DNA of 64,000 nt from Liolophura sinensis (GCF_032854445.1 NC_088305.1:30158628-30222627); one strand, 5' to 3'. Counted from the first letter of the stretch, positions 1 to 10,606 are shown. Made by a program: numbers and translations. Notes: a model not told the origin generated them from the letters alone.

Positions 1-29
1 TGCTCATGTGACAGTAAAACTAGTTCTGA

Positions 30-257
30 AGGATCCTATTATGCGAAAGGTGTGACCTGCAGAGAAAATACGTTATTGTTCCTGCGGACAAAGCTCCTCA
101 TAATAAATTATTTGGCTGCAAGGAGTACTACCATCAGGTTCTTGTGGAGGAGTTTGATACCATTTCCCGCCTTGTACAGCATTTGGATAATCCTGTGTGT
201 TATGTGATGATTTCAATCAACGTCACAAGTCATTTTTGTAAAATTTGCAAAAGTTGA
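30..257 (+). pseudogene. Reverse-transcriptase remnant, Penelope-like (tentative)
   Basis: One frame is open from 30 to the stop at 255-257, with four stops just upstream in the same frame. It reads KYVIVPADKAPHN, then a CKEYY block and a VLVEEF block. This order (a V-V-P-x-DKA-x-N motif, then C-K-x-YY, then L-x-E-L/F) is what I know from the region N-terminal to the catalytic motifs of Penelope-like retroelement reverse transcriptases. No catalytic YxDD motif is visible because the frame breaks. It is probably an old, 3'-truncated or decayed element whose remainder may lie to the left of the window. The family assignment rests on a short motif only. Confidence 0.4.
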
Positions 258-410
258 TTTGTTAATATTATTGCATCAGAAGCCTTCACTGTAAGTTTCT
301 TAAGTTTTACATTGAATAAAACTGTCTTAAAAGTAAGTATGGACAGAGCGTCCAGAATCTCCGCTCCTCTGCTTCATGATTGTGTCTAATTCCGCTTAAC
401 CCGGGGCTGG

Positions 411-620
411 AGAGTGTATATTCATCGTGTTGAATTAGATCGCCACACTGGATACATGAACAGTTGCAATCAAAGCGCAAATGAGATACATATTTTGTTA
501 TCGACAATTAATATTCCAGCATGGTACACTGTTTACATACCGATTTCACTGAGTCGCATAGAACATACCTTGCGCCTTTCCGACATCATTGAAAACCACT
601 GACTGTTTCTCTTTGTATGA
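411..620. repeat. Dispersed repeat B, copy 1
   Basis: This stretch matches 14516-14880. Both share GTTGAATTAGATCGCCACA near the start, a TATCGACAATT block, a CAGCATGGTA-like block and a GACTGTTTCTCTTTG-like block near the end, in the same order. Copy 1 lacks the SINE present in copy 2 and so serves as the empty site for that insertion. No coding capacity is recognised. Confidence 0.7.
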
Positions 621-1020
621 TTCCGTGCTCTTTCGTACTTTATGTACATTCTAAGTTCTTTGGTTGTTTGTGTTAAACGCCGTTTTTGGAATTGGCCTTG
701 ACCTAGAACGTTCACATTGGTTTACGACTGATATACGAATATCTGTTTCTACACACATATACGTATGTAAAGCTGAATAGCTTTAATATCATGGTTACTC
801 TCTCAGACCTCTTATACTCCAAGCTATTAAAAGCACGGAAATGAGAAATGACTAGAAAAAGTGGCTCCAAACAATGACTGGATCGTGTTTGAATGTAGGG
901 CAATTTAAAGGCCATGTCACGATGGAGAAAAAGTGGATTTTTTTTTATCTCACCATGTGTTTTGATTTGTTTTTAATTAATTCCGTCCAAAGCGTTGTAC
1001 TGAATTCTGGATTATCAGTA

Positions 1021-1095
1021 TTTATTTATTTATTTGATTGGTGTTTTACGCCGTACTCAAGAATACAACGGCGACTAGCATTATGGTGGGGGGAC
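1021..1095 (-). mobile_element. SINE1 fragment (3' part)
   Basis: The complement of the SINE1 tail (TTTATTTATTTATTTGATTG) is followed by GTGTTTTACGCCGTACTCAA and a shortened core that lacks the TTTCACTTATA segment. The match ends after the CATTATGGTGGG block. The tRNA-like head is missing, so this is a truncated and internally deleted copy. Confidence 0.85.
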
Positions 1096-1238
1096 ATCAG
1101 TATTAAAACTGGAATTTTTGGAAACCGTAGCTTAATAGTAAACCCTGTCTAAAGTAAACGTTGGAAGCAATCGTTAACTGATGGTTAGGTTAGAAGCTAG
1201 TTATCACAACTGACGTTTTCAGCTTGCTGTAGAGTGTT

Positions 1239-1265
1239 GGGGGTGGGGGGGGGGGGAGGGGGAGG
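1239..1265 (+). repeat. G-run, quadruplex-prone
   Basis: An almost uninterrupted guanine run (G5-T-G12-A-G5-A-GG) directly abuts the head of the SINE1 copy at 1261. It is a possible G-quadruplex former and a likely length-variable tract. Confidence 0.6.
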
Positions 1266-1413
1266 CTCCGTGGCTTAGTTGGTTAACGCGCTAGGATAGT
1301 CGTGGGTTTTCCCCGTCTGCCCGGTTTCCTCTCAACATAATGCTGGCCGCCGTCGTGTAAATGAAATATTCCTGAGTACGGCGTAAAACACCAATCAAAT
1401 AAATGAACAAATA
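1261..1413 (+). mobile_element. SINE1 copy, internally deleted
   Basis: It begins with the tRNA-like head GGCTCCGTGGCTTAGTTGG (A-box-like), then jumps from GCGCTAG directly to GTCGTGGG, so the B-box part is deleted. It continues through the conserved CATAATGCTGGCCGCCGTCG core and GTACGGCGTAAAACACC to an AAATGAACAAATA tail. Without a B box it should be transcriptionally dead. Confidence 0.85.
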
Positions 1414-1433
1414 CAGTGTTTCTGTGATCTAAT

Positions 1434-2760
1434 GTGTTACGAAGCATAATCAATATACTATCTGCTACTTTCCACACGCATGGAATTCTCCATTACCAAT
1501 TCCTTTCCGTGGGTAATGAGAAATTACGTGAACCACTTCCAGCCAACAGACAGAGAAAGATGCAATAGCAGTTTTGACAATTGCCAAGAAATAGAAAAAA
1601 AGATCGTTCACAATATTTGTGTAATTACAGAATTACCCCGTATATCACGCACAGCCCGTGCTGAAGGGGAATAATACGACGTCAGTTGTCAAGGTGACCG
1701 AATTTTTCGTGACGTCACGTTTGACATGATCCGTGTCAGTCAAGTTGAGGGCTGGGTAAATTTATAAAAACCCTTGATGAGAAAGGATCATAACACGACT
1801 GTGCCAGATAATAGCATTTAGTCTAAGGAAAAAGGCATCTGGCCAAGAACGATGGGGGATCTATAGGGAGCTCATCATGTCTTCAAAATAATACAAGTTG
1901 GACGGCTGCCATATCTACTTGCTGGGCATGGCCTCGGATGGTCTCGGTGGTCTCCGGGCGAAGTTCAAAGCACCAAACCAACTAACCACCAAAGACCACA
2001 AATCAGATCATATCAAAAATATGATCGATTCAAGTGGAAATCTATTGGCAAAAGCAAACATAAAATTTGTCCCTAATATAAAAGATCGGCTTTAACATGA
2101 ATCTATCTCGGCCTCAAATGGGCTGATGCCCATCAACGTTTGTCCTGACGCGACGCAGCGCCCAGCTTGAGATGACCCAGTTTGACACTTGTGGAAGTTT
2201 TAACTAATTGGACGGGGGAAGTAATCTTATTCCGTTTATACGTCAGTTAATAAGCTGTCTGTCTTGAGCGATATTAAGGCGATCGGAGAGTTTGATGGGA
2301 TTTTCACTCCCAGTCCTTCAATAGGGACGAGGTTATTTACGACGCCTTTTCACATTTGAGTGCTGGGTTTAACGTCGTACTCAACAATTTTTCAGTCATA
2401 TGACGACGAAGGAATCCTTAGGGTGTATGTAATGTGACTCCTTGTCGCAGGACGGATTTCCAACGCTCTTTTATCTAGCGCTGCTTCACTCAGAAGACTT
2501 ACCGAAGGCAAGTAAGCCGTCCCGCCCGAGCCATTACACTGATACGGGTCAACTTTTCCCGTTGCACTATTCCCTTCATGCTGAACGCCAAGCGAGGAAG
2601 TTACAACTTCCTCCTTTAAAAAGTCTTTTTAAAGGTGTGGCTCTACCCAGGATTGATCCTGGATTTACCGCTCCCGAAGCGGACGCTCTACCAACTGTGC
2701 TATCCGGGCTCGTCTTTTGACATGTGGCCTCACCAATTGTTCGGTTAATAATGGTTCAAG
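1434..2760. repeat. Segmental duplication A, copy 1
   Basis: The segment 1434-2350 plus 2711-2790 aligns collinearly and in direct orientation with 4137-5110, about 2.7 kb downstream. Shared landmarks include CAATTCCTTTCCGTG, AATATTTGTGTAATTAC, CAGTTGTCAAGGTGAC, TTGGACGGCTGCCA, GGCCTCGGATGG, TCCGGGCGAAGTTCAA and TTGAGCGATATTAAGG. Divergence is visible every few bases, so the duplication is old. No coding function is recognised; short frames in the two copies read similarly but are not maintained. Confidence 0.85.
2351..2710 (-). mobile_element. SINE2, full-length tRNA-derived retroposon
   Basis: Read on the minus strand it starts at 2710 with AGCCCGGATAGCACAGTTGG and TAGAGCG (A-box region). 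About 50 bases in comes GGATCAATCC (B-box-like), then a body with CTTGGCGTTCAGCATGAAGG and GTTGACCCGTATCAGTGTAA, and an end related to the SINE1 3' domain (GAGTACGACGTTAAACCC). It interrupts segmental duplication A. The unoccupied paralogous site at about 5019-5025 reads GACGCCTTTTGG, which defines the boundaries, and near-identical 8 bp target duplications flank it (2343-2350 CGCCTTTT, 2711-2718 CGTCTTTT). The insertion therefore followed the duplication. Confidence 0.85.
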
Positions 2761-2982
2761 CTTCCATCTAACGGTACAGATACTTACCGTCCGAAATTGA
2801 CTAAGCACACAGACGAGCTAACCTTTTGTGAATATCGACATTTAGATGGCTTGCATTGGCTATTTTATATCTGTCACTTTGTCTTATACTTTTGGGAGGC
2901 AGAAACCAAAACATGTTCGTGTTCATTTCGTCTGTCATGAGGTTCTACACAGCTTGGGTCACTGTAGTACGAACAAGAGATA

Positions 2983-3227
2983 CACTGAAAGAAAGTTTGC
3001 TGCAACTGACTAAAAAAATCTGAGTTATACGATTAAGTTAATTGATCTTAGAAAACTGAGTCATATGACAAGATCATCTGAGTCATGAGACTCATGTGGC
3101 TATATTGTCGATTCACTTGGTTCTTAGGAAAACTCACAGGAGTCTTTAGGTTTCAGTTTTCTGAGTTGAATGAGCTCATTTGCATAACTTAGATTCTTAA
3201 GTCATCTGACCCAATTTTCGTTCAGTG
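2983..3227. mobile_element. Hairpin MITE with CACTGAA termini
   Basis: The ends are inverted: CACTGAAAGAAAGTT on the left and, on the reverse strand, CACTGAACGAAAATT on the right, each next to a TA dinucleotide. The inverted similarity continues inward (AATCTGAGTTAT with AATCTAAGTTAT; AGAAAACTGA on both arms), so most of the 245 bp could fold into one long hairpin. There is no coding capacity. TA flanks and short size suit a non-autonomous DNA transposon, perhaps of the Tc1/mariner type, though the superfamily is inferred. Confidence 0.7.
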
Positions 3228-3689
3228 TATATAACAGAATTGAACAAGGTAGTGCTGAATTTATCTTTGACAGAATATATATGTGCTTTCATAGGGATAT
3301 AATTGTCAATATAAAGGGTTATTGAGACGACACAGATTTTGCTTTTTGAGTTCAAAATTAGTGTGACAAAGGGCATATCCTGAATTTATAGTCAAAATGG
3401 CTGACGGTCACTCAGGGAGTTGCAAAAGGAGTATTTCACGAACGAAGCAAGCCCATTACAAGAAATCGGTTTAAATTAAAAACAATAAATATGCATTCTG
3501 CAGGTTTCAGTTTTCATGAAGTACCGTCCTTCTGTTTTGTTATAAAGTCGCTTTAGTGGTTCTGTTACATTGACAGGAAATAGGAATAATTTCAACACGA
3601 CAGCGCTGAATTTAATACAGGCAGGTTACATATATAAAGCCCACTTTCATAAGGTCACCGTGACCATAAGACAGGGAGAGATTGTATTT

Positions 3690-4085
3690 GAGAGGTCTTA
3701 CACGCCAAGCTATGGAAAGCAGGAAAATAAGAACCATGATGGCTATAGACAGTGACTGGATCGCGTGTTATACGCCATATTGTACTATAAGGCATTTCAA
3801 TGTAATAAAAGACTTACAGCAAAGAGAGAAAAACCAGAGCAGTGTGACGACCGGCAAATGGTCACACGGAACCAATGACTGACGGTCCCTTACTTCAGTT
3901 AGGGTTTCATTCTAACTATTCATGTAAACATGGATTATATAACATAGATTTACATGCTCCCTAGAACCACAGCTTAAGCAGATTTAGGTAAAAAAAAGTG
4001 CAGAAATGTTAATCGCAATTGCTTAGACATCATTGGTCTAGAATTACCCAAAATGCTGTGTTGTCAAAATGTCATCACATTTAAC
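3690..4085 (-). repeat. Dispersed repeat R3 copy
   Basis: Contains the R3 landmarks in reverse orientation: AAAAGACTTACAGCAAAGAG, AAACCAGAGCAGTGTGACGA, GGCAAATGGTCACACG, AGTTAGGGTTTCATTC, and at the far end GTCTAGAATTACCCAAAATG. The same landmarks recur in order at 18590-18880 and, reversed, at 20330-20590 and 21725-22340. No coding potential or termini are resolved. Confidence 0.6.
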
Positions 4086-4136
4086 ATACAATGCAAGTGA
4101 ACCAGGCCATGGGGATGCTTAGTATATCAGCTTGCT

Positions 4137-5110
4137 GTGTTATGTATAACGTAATCAATGTAGATGTTATCTGCTAATTCGTACACGCTTGACATTCTCC
4201 AGTACCGATTCCTTTCCGTGAGTAATGAGAAATTCTCCAAACCATTTCCAGCCAACACATAGAGGAATATGCAAGAGCAGACTTGACAGGAGCCAAGAAA
4301 TAAGAAAAGACCACACAATATTTGTGTAATTACCCCGGATATTCCACACAGCCAGTGCTGAAGGAGTTTGGTACAACGCCAGTTGTCAAGGTGACGGAAT
4401 TTTACGTGACGTCACGTTTGACAAGATCTGTCAGTCAAGTTGAGTAGCTTGGTAGCCTGGGGCTTCATACCAACACTTGATGAGAAAAGATCATCAAACG
4501 AGCCATTCGGTACAATAGCACCTAGGCATCCCGCCAAGAACGTTCGGGGATCTATAAAGAACCCATCATGTCCTCAAAATAATTCAAGTTGGACGGCTGC
4601 CACTGCTGAACATGGCCTCGGATGGACTTGGTGATCTCCGGGCGAAGTTCAACGCACCAAATCAACCAATCACCAAAGATCACAAATCAGATCATCTGAA
4701 AAATATGATCCATTCAAGTGGAAATCTGTTGGCGATAGCAAACATAAAAATTGTCCCTAATACAAAACATCGGCTTGAACATGAATCTAACTCGGCCTCA
4801 ATTGGGGTGATACCCATCAACATTTGTCCTGACGCGATGAAGCACTCAGTTTGAGGTGACACAGTCTGACACTTGTGGAAGTGTTAACTAAGTGGACGGG
4901 GAAATTGTTATTCCGATTACACACCAGTTAATAGACTGCCAGTCTTGAGCGATATTAAGGAGACCAGAGAGTTTGATCGGACTCCCCCTCTTTAACAGAA
5001 ACAATGTTAATTACGACGCCTTTTGGCACGTGACCTCACCAACTATTTGGTTAATAATGGTTTCTGCTTACACCTAACTGTACAGGTGTTTACCGTCCGC
5101 CATTGATTTA
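4137..5110. repeat. Segmental duplication A, copy 2
   Basis: Direct-orientation partner of 1434-2760, with the same landmarks in the same order. It preserves the state without the SINE2 insertion: GACGCCTTTTGG runs uninterrupted into CACGTGACCTCACC. The two copies are separated by a 1.4 kb spacer holding the MITE and an R3 copy. Confidence 0.85.
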
Positions 5111-5559
5111 ACAAACAACCTCTTGGCGATGTGTAGATAGATGAGTATTCCACTGTATGAAATACAGTTGATGGTTCGAAACCAAGGAGAGCAACATTTG
5201 GATGGTTCTCAACGGCGACAGTCTTATGCTCCATATAATACAGTTTATAGGTCTAAACAAGTGAGAGCAAGTTTATTTATCTCTGTTGACGTCTTCTCTC
5301 TTAAAGCTGTTAGGCGTTTGTTAAGAATTTTACACTGACAAATAAAAGAGACACAATTTAGGCACTGGATTCAAGAGAGAATTGAAGGGTTACAATGAAT
5401 TTTACGCTGAGATGAGAGAGAACTAAATTTAACAAGGCAGCTATAACCGGACACTAGTAGTGGATAGAACGTCTGCATTGAAAATGTAGGTCTAGAATCG
5501 AATCATACCTTGGTAATCATTTTGGCACTACCTCACTTGGTGCTCATCATAGGAAGAAT

Positions 5560-5735
5560 ATGCCTAGTACTGGTCTGTGCAGTTTAGGTATAATGGGGCT
5601 GGGAGCAAGAGACGTTGTGTCTTGTGTCTTTAGCATAGCGTTTCATTGAGACAGCACTATGAATGTACAAGTCGGCATTGGGTCCGCTCTGATACAAGAA
5701 GACACTGTCGTGATGTGACCGAAATTATAATGACA
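5560..5735 (+). repeat. Dispersed repeat D, copy 1
   Basis: Carries GGTATAATGGGGCTGGG, TGTCTTTAGCATAGC, AAGTCGGCATTGGGTCCGC, ACAAGAAGACACTGTCG and GATGTGACCGAAA in order. A diverged relative at 55570-55750 shares GTCAATATAATG, TGTCTTCGGCATG, CACAAGAAGACAC and a terminal GATTGAAAAATTG. It looks like an old non-coding dispersed repeat, possibly a SINE body without its head. Confidence 0.5.
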
Positions 5736-7113
5736 GCGAATTGAGAGCTGGAATAAAGAAGGAATACTGATGATACTGTTTTATTTAAATATCGTAACTA
5801 ACTCACATCTCTTCCACTTATTACACGATCCATTCTGACAAATAAATCAAACAACGACTCGTAGTGTAAGTATTCACTCGTGCACTTAGCTTGGTAGTCA
5901 CGTGCACTCAACGCTATACGTACACTTTGTATAACGGACACCACAACCGTGTAAGGTCACCGTGAACCTAACGAAAGATCATGCATAGCTGACCTCAACA
6001 AGGTCGCAGTGAATATAGTACGCACTGACCGGAAAGGTGTGACATGTAAATTATAACTGAGAGTGCGATAGATACAGCTATGCATGACCTTGTGGCTAGC
6101 CTAAACTTGACCGCAGTAAACACAGCAATATAGCACCCACAGAGTGTAAAGGGCGATCACTTCCCAATCACACCATGCAACTATAAATTCTACAAGTCAA
6201 TTAGGCTTAACTCAGAGCATCAGTTTTGCACAGACTTGGCTCAGGCTGCTTCAAGAGTCGCAACCAGCAGATTGGAGGACAGATGGCCACATGCATGCAG
6301 ATTTGATTTTCTGATTGACTGACTGGGATTTCTAGGAAGTAATTAGTGACTGATAGTAATGCATTGACATGAATCCTGACGCTAATCTATCTAAGTTTTA
6401 ATGTCTGTCAAATTCTGTTACATGATATTGACAAATCGGCTAAGGTTGGGATCGAACTCACTGCCTCCGCTGTCACCTACGATTACCTCGGTGGAATTTC
6501 TTGAGGGATATCTGTCTTTAATGTCAGACTGAAACCCCAGAAGGAGGAGGAAATCTAATCTTATAAAGTATTTATGCTCACTGTAAAGCTATATTGCCGG
6601 TGTATAAATCTCCCTGAAATATTTTATAATCACACGCTATAGTTTTCCTTATATTTCCAGACTTTAATATGAAGGCCACAAATTCCTTGTTTATACAGAC
6701 CCTCTGGCGTCAAACTTCAAGATTACTGTCATAACCTTGGGACGAAACTGCCTGGTTTGGGTTTTATGCCCATCGTTGTTTCAGAGTAAAGTGTCATTTG
6801 GTGTCGATATCCATTTGCCCCTTCCCTGCCGCGTGAAAGGTTACGTTGTACAACAGACGGCTTCTGTGCCAGCTTGTGAGCTGGAAGCTACGACTGTTCG
6901 GGTTGACCCTGGCTGTATCGGCGTTGGGTGAGTGACTGAGTGATAGAAAGAGTAAACTAGCCAACATGCTGAATCAGTGGAAAAAAAGGGCGAACGAGGA
7001 ATTCAGATAAACATGGAACTAGATTTAAAAGCTGTGAAAAAACCTGAATTAGAACGTCCTTATGAATTTGACTTTCACCCGTTTACTCAAATGAGAAGTC
7101 AGTGAGTAAAAAC
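5736..7113. other. No recognisable feature
   Basis: I see no coding exon, RNA gene or repeat of known family here. A tRNA-like B-box on the reverse strand (near 6445-6465, GAGTTCGATCCC) lacks a matching A box. The longest open frame (6737-6931) has no recognisable motif. Confidence 0.5.
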
Positions 7114-7124
7114 ATAAGTGAGAA

Positions 7125-7372
7125 TTTGATTGGTGTTTTACGCCGTACTTAAAAATATTTCACTAATACGACGGCGGTCAGCATTATGGTGGGTGGAAAC
7201 CGGGCACAGCCCGGGGGAAACCGACGACCATCCGCTGGAAGACCTTCCCACGTACGGTCGGAGAGGAAGCCAGCATGAGTTGGACTTGAACTCACAGCGA
7301 CCGCAACGGTGAGAAACTCCTGGGTCATTACGCTGCGCTAGCGTGCTAACCAACTGAGCCACGGAGGCCCCT
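7125..7372 (-). mobile_element. SINE1, full length, with perfect 11 bp TSD
   Basis: This is the complete element. On the minus strand it opens with GGGGCCTCCGTGGCTCAGTT (A-box region), carries the B-box-like GAGTTCAAGTCC, the CCCGGGCTGTGCCCGG stem, the GCCGTCGTATTAGTGAAATA core and GTACGGCGTAAAACACCAAT, and has only a three-base remnant of the tail. It is flanked by perfect direct repeats ATAAGTGAGAA at 7114-7124 and 7373-7383, the mark of retroposition. The head with both promoter boxes suggests RNA polymerase III transcription of the source copy. Confidence 0.93.
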
Positions 7373-7437
7373 ATAAGTGAGAAGCCCACCTAGCGGCACG
7401 CTATGTAACTTATGACTACTGTTAAACTTAAGCCCCA

Positions 7438-8033
7438 TTTCCACCTAGCCGAAAACTGTGACGAAAAGTTACGACATTAGATTAGTATTGCATCGTGTAG
7501 CCAGAGGTAAATTGGCGTCAATTTCGCGACAGCCTTAACACGCTCACGAACAAATTGCGAAACCGTTACGATCGATGACGTCATGTTTATGACATTCTTT
7601 GAATTTTTTCACACTCATACATAATATACTTACGAATATTTAAGAATGCGTTATGACGCTATCTATCGTAAATTCTTATCCATTCTTAAATATTTCGTAA
7701 CTATTGTGCTTAATCGACTGATTTTGAGAACCGTAGCGATATAGTGATGCTTCCGGAATGACAACGTTACCTTTACGATTGTAGCCGACAGCGAAAACCA
7801 ACAACGAACTTGAAGTTTTACGAATACTTACGAATGATTACGAACTTAAGTCATGTTAAGAAATTTTTTAACTTTTTTGAAATTGTTGCCGACATGAAAA
7901 ATAGAAGACGAATTCATTGCGAACGCTCACGAATCAATACGATTCCATGAACGTAAATATAATGGCATAACGACATCAATTCATGTCCTTCGAAAGTTAA
8001 ATAAGTATCTGAAAAAAGACGTGTGTGGAAACT
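7438..8033. repeat. TTACGAA-rich palindromic segment, possible MITE
   Basis: The interval is densely packed with TTACGAA and related words on both strands. It contains an inverted repeat TTACGAATATTTAAGAATG (about 7630-7648) against CATTCTTAAATATTTCGTAA (about 7680-7700). Its limits have opposed short ends, TTTCCAC at about 7438 and GTGGAAA at about 8030. It looks like a decayed non-autonomous DNA element, but target duplications are not resolved. Confidence 0.4.
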
Positions 8034-8044
8034 CTAAAACTAAA

Positions 8045-8290
8045 GTAATTCTAAACTAGTGACGCCTAATAATTTGTAACTTTCATCATTGCATTTTTTT
8101 ATGTAATTCTGTTTTGTAAATTTTTAGTATAATTTAAACCATGGTGCTCTGTTTTTTGCTGCTTTTAAAGCATATACAGGAACATTTTTAGGTAAAAGCC
8201 CTGGCTGAGGTAAATTGACAAGTGGCGGGATTTCACCGGTTGCTTGTGACCATCTTGCGGTACGGTATAGGTTTGGAATTTCGGAAAAAA
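8045..8290 (+). repeat. Dispersed repeat R3 copy
   Basis: R3 landmarks in forward orientation: AAACCATGGTGCTCTG, CATATACAGGAAC, GAGGTAAATTGACAAGTGG and GGATTTCACCGGTTGCTTG. It is diverged and its 3' part is lost. Confidence 0.5.
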
Positions 8291-9140
8291 ATTTCTTTGG
8301 AAATTTACAAGATTGTAAGATCAGATTTTAAAAACTGTGCAGGAAAAAAGGATATGACCTTTGTTTTTCACTCGTTTACTCAAATAAGAGAAAAACCAAA
8401 CAGCAAAAGATTGCAAGATTTCATGAGAAGTTTCACAAAGAATATGAACGAAAATCGTACACTGAGGACAATGGTACGGTAACAGTGACGTACAAAATAT
8501 CGATATAACGCCTTTTGTGAAAAAATCCCCATTTTTCCACAAGACCTCAAGAACAAGTTTGCATCGTACTCAATGTTATTAGAAAATGAAACACCACAGA
8601 CCGTATATTCAAACGTTCTTGTCGGCTGAGCGGTCATCAGTGGTACATGATCTTTGGAAACTGGTCAATGGAAATTTGACTTTGGATAATGCTCTACCGT
8701 TTGACAGCCTGAACTGTGAGCTAGATACTTTTCGTACCGTGTCCACTCGTTTTTTAGACCCAGGTTCAGGCTGACTGATCTTGGTTCGTCCAACTGATTA
8801 GATTCTCGTCATACAAATGACATTATCTCAATCACCGCGTTGAGATCAATTGAATCAAATTAACCGTGTTATCGACTAATTTCCATCATAAAATAGATAT
8901 ATCAAACGGACAGGCACACTTTTGAAGATTTGTTCTAGGGGAAAGCTCAGGCCAGTTATAAACAAATACACGGGTCGGTAGGTGATACGTGTATTATATA
9001 CATGCATAAGCTCGTGTTTAGGTTCACGATTGGCAAATTTCATAAGTGCAGTGATAATGTATTCATATTATACCCATGGATAAACCAGTATTCGTTGGCA
9101 TTGTTTTAATTTGATCGAATGTTAAATTCTGACAGCCTTC
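8291..9140. other. No recognisable feature
   Basis: Only short overlapping frames in opposite directions (for example 8222-8482 + and 8380-8637 -), rich in K, F and N as expected of AT-rich non-coding DNA. No repeats or RNA structures are recognised. Confidence 0.5.
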
Positions 9141-9280
9141 TGACAGCAGACAGCGGATGGTCGTGGGTTTCCCCCCGGGCTGTGCCCGGTTTCCGCCCAC
9201 CATATTGCTGGCCGCCGTCGTGTAAGTGAAATATTCTTGAGTACGGCGTAAAACACCAATCAAATAAATAAATAAAATAA
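9141..9280 (+). mobile_element. SINE1, 5'-truncated copy
   Basis: It begins inside the element (GCGGATGGTCGTGGG) and runs through the CCCGGGCTGTGCCCGG stem, CTGGCCGCCGTCGTGTAAGT and GTACGGCGTAAAACACC to an AAATAAATAAATAAAATAA tail. The head is missing. I could not identify convincing target duplications. Confidence 0.9.
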
Positions 9281-10079
9281 GTCTTTTACTACAATTTATC
9301 AGTATATTACTGCTTTTGGTAACCTTAATGTCTTCAGTTTGTGTCACAGACTTATTTGTAGTTTTAATGAGCAGGGACTTAATACTGGGTTTGATAAACC
9401 CTCTATGGACTTGTTTCTGCCCAGAAAGAACATTTAACGTTAGCTGTATTGCCATGGAATTTTTAAAATTGCATGCTGAAAGCATACTTGAACGATATTT
9501 AGTTTTAAATAAGTGTTTAAAATCACGTACTCCGGGGTCTCACTTTCCCCCTTTTTAATATGAACAAGTACTTTAGCAATTTTTCCTGTGAACGACGGAT
9601 TTAATCGCTTTATTGCCGTGACCACTTTGCGCCCGGGGCAATCGGTTTGGAAGCGATGACTGACGCAATGTGTCTGCTTAATTTACAGATGCATGAACTA
9701 GTCCCAATGGCGCTTTAATTTAGACATGACATCAACATTTTCGTAAATCCAGATTTCACCCAAACCCAACTCAGCGCCTAATTCTGTCATTTATTCTTAA
9801 TTAATGTAATGAGTTCATTAGTAAATTGGGTGTTGTCTCTGACACTCTGTTCTGGCTGAACCTCGTGGTAATTAACACTGGAGTGTGGCGGTTTTGATGG
9901 GCGGAAAGCCCTGCGAAATAATCGTTTCACACAGGCTTATCTTTCCCTTTGCAAGGCTCGAGAGACTTGGGTTAAGCTCACAAACTCGGTAAAACCTACC
10001 AAAGTATCAAACGGGTCCAGAGAATTGAGGGAATAAAAGTTATTACATTCTCTACCTAATCGATTGTAAGAGAACATTC
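9281..10079. other. No recognisable feature
   Basis: Non-repetitive sequence without an identifiable exon. It lies immediately upstream of the CpG-richer flank of the RING gene and could contain regulatory DNA, but I see no specific motif. Confidence 0.4.
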
Positions 10080-10606
10080 AATAATTGGTGTGGCGTACAC
10101 ACGGAGCCATGAGCCGACCAGCCCATCCCAGGCGACAGAAACTGCGCGGTTCGTTCCGTTCCTGTCCTCGACCAGCAATCTTTGCGGCTGGGAGGTAACA
10201 CGAGGCTCGCGCCGGATCGGGATTGTAAGCGACTGGAAAGCTGTAAATTCACTCCCGCTAAAGCAAAAGATCGATCGGAGCCACCGATTGAAGAAAATCG
10301 TACTCATTTCTATTTCCCGGTTTTCCAAGTGCGCTGTAGCGGGTAGCTTTCTACACCGCCAATCAATAACAGCCCAGAAAACTAGAGCCGTGCGCTATGG
10401 GTAAGACGTCATTTCGACCTCGTGCCTAGCAGCAAGCCGTCGATTTCTTTATCCGGCCAATATTTGTCATAGAGTTCGCGTACACAGCCAGCCGAGAAGT
10501 AAGCAGGCGAATCCGCACCGGTGGCATGGGAATGAGGTGGGGCTAAAGATTGATCGCTGTGGGGAGTCTGTGAGAAAATCTTGGGGAAATGTAACCGCCT
10601 TCCAAG
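10080..10606 (+). promoter_or_regulatory. Putative promoter and 5'UTR of the RING gene
   Basis: This is distinctly richer in G, C and CpG than its surroundings (for example CGAGGCTCGCGCCGGATCGG at about 10201) and runs straight into the start codon of exon 1. No TATA box or initiator can be fixed from sequence. Frames open on both strands here are probably by-products of GC content. The extent is inferred, and a 5'-untranslated exon could lie inside it. Confidence 0.3.

Noticed and set aside
6395-6500. Possible tRNA gene on the minus strand
   Set aside because: A B-box-like GAGTTCGATCCC is present, but no A box at the right distance and no acceptor stem.
9063-9485. 140-codon minus-strand frame, the longest in the window
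   Set aside because: Its centre is the SINE1 copy at 9141-9280 (LIGVLRRTQEYFTYTTAAS is a SINE1 reading). The flanks show no motif.
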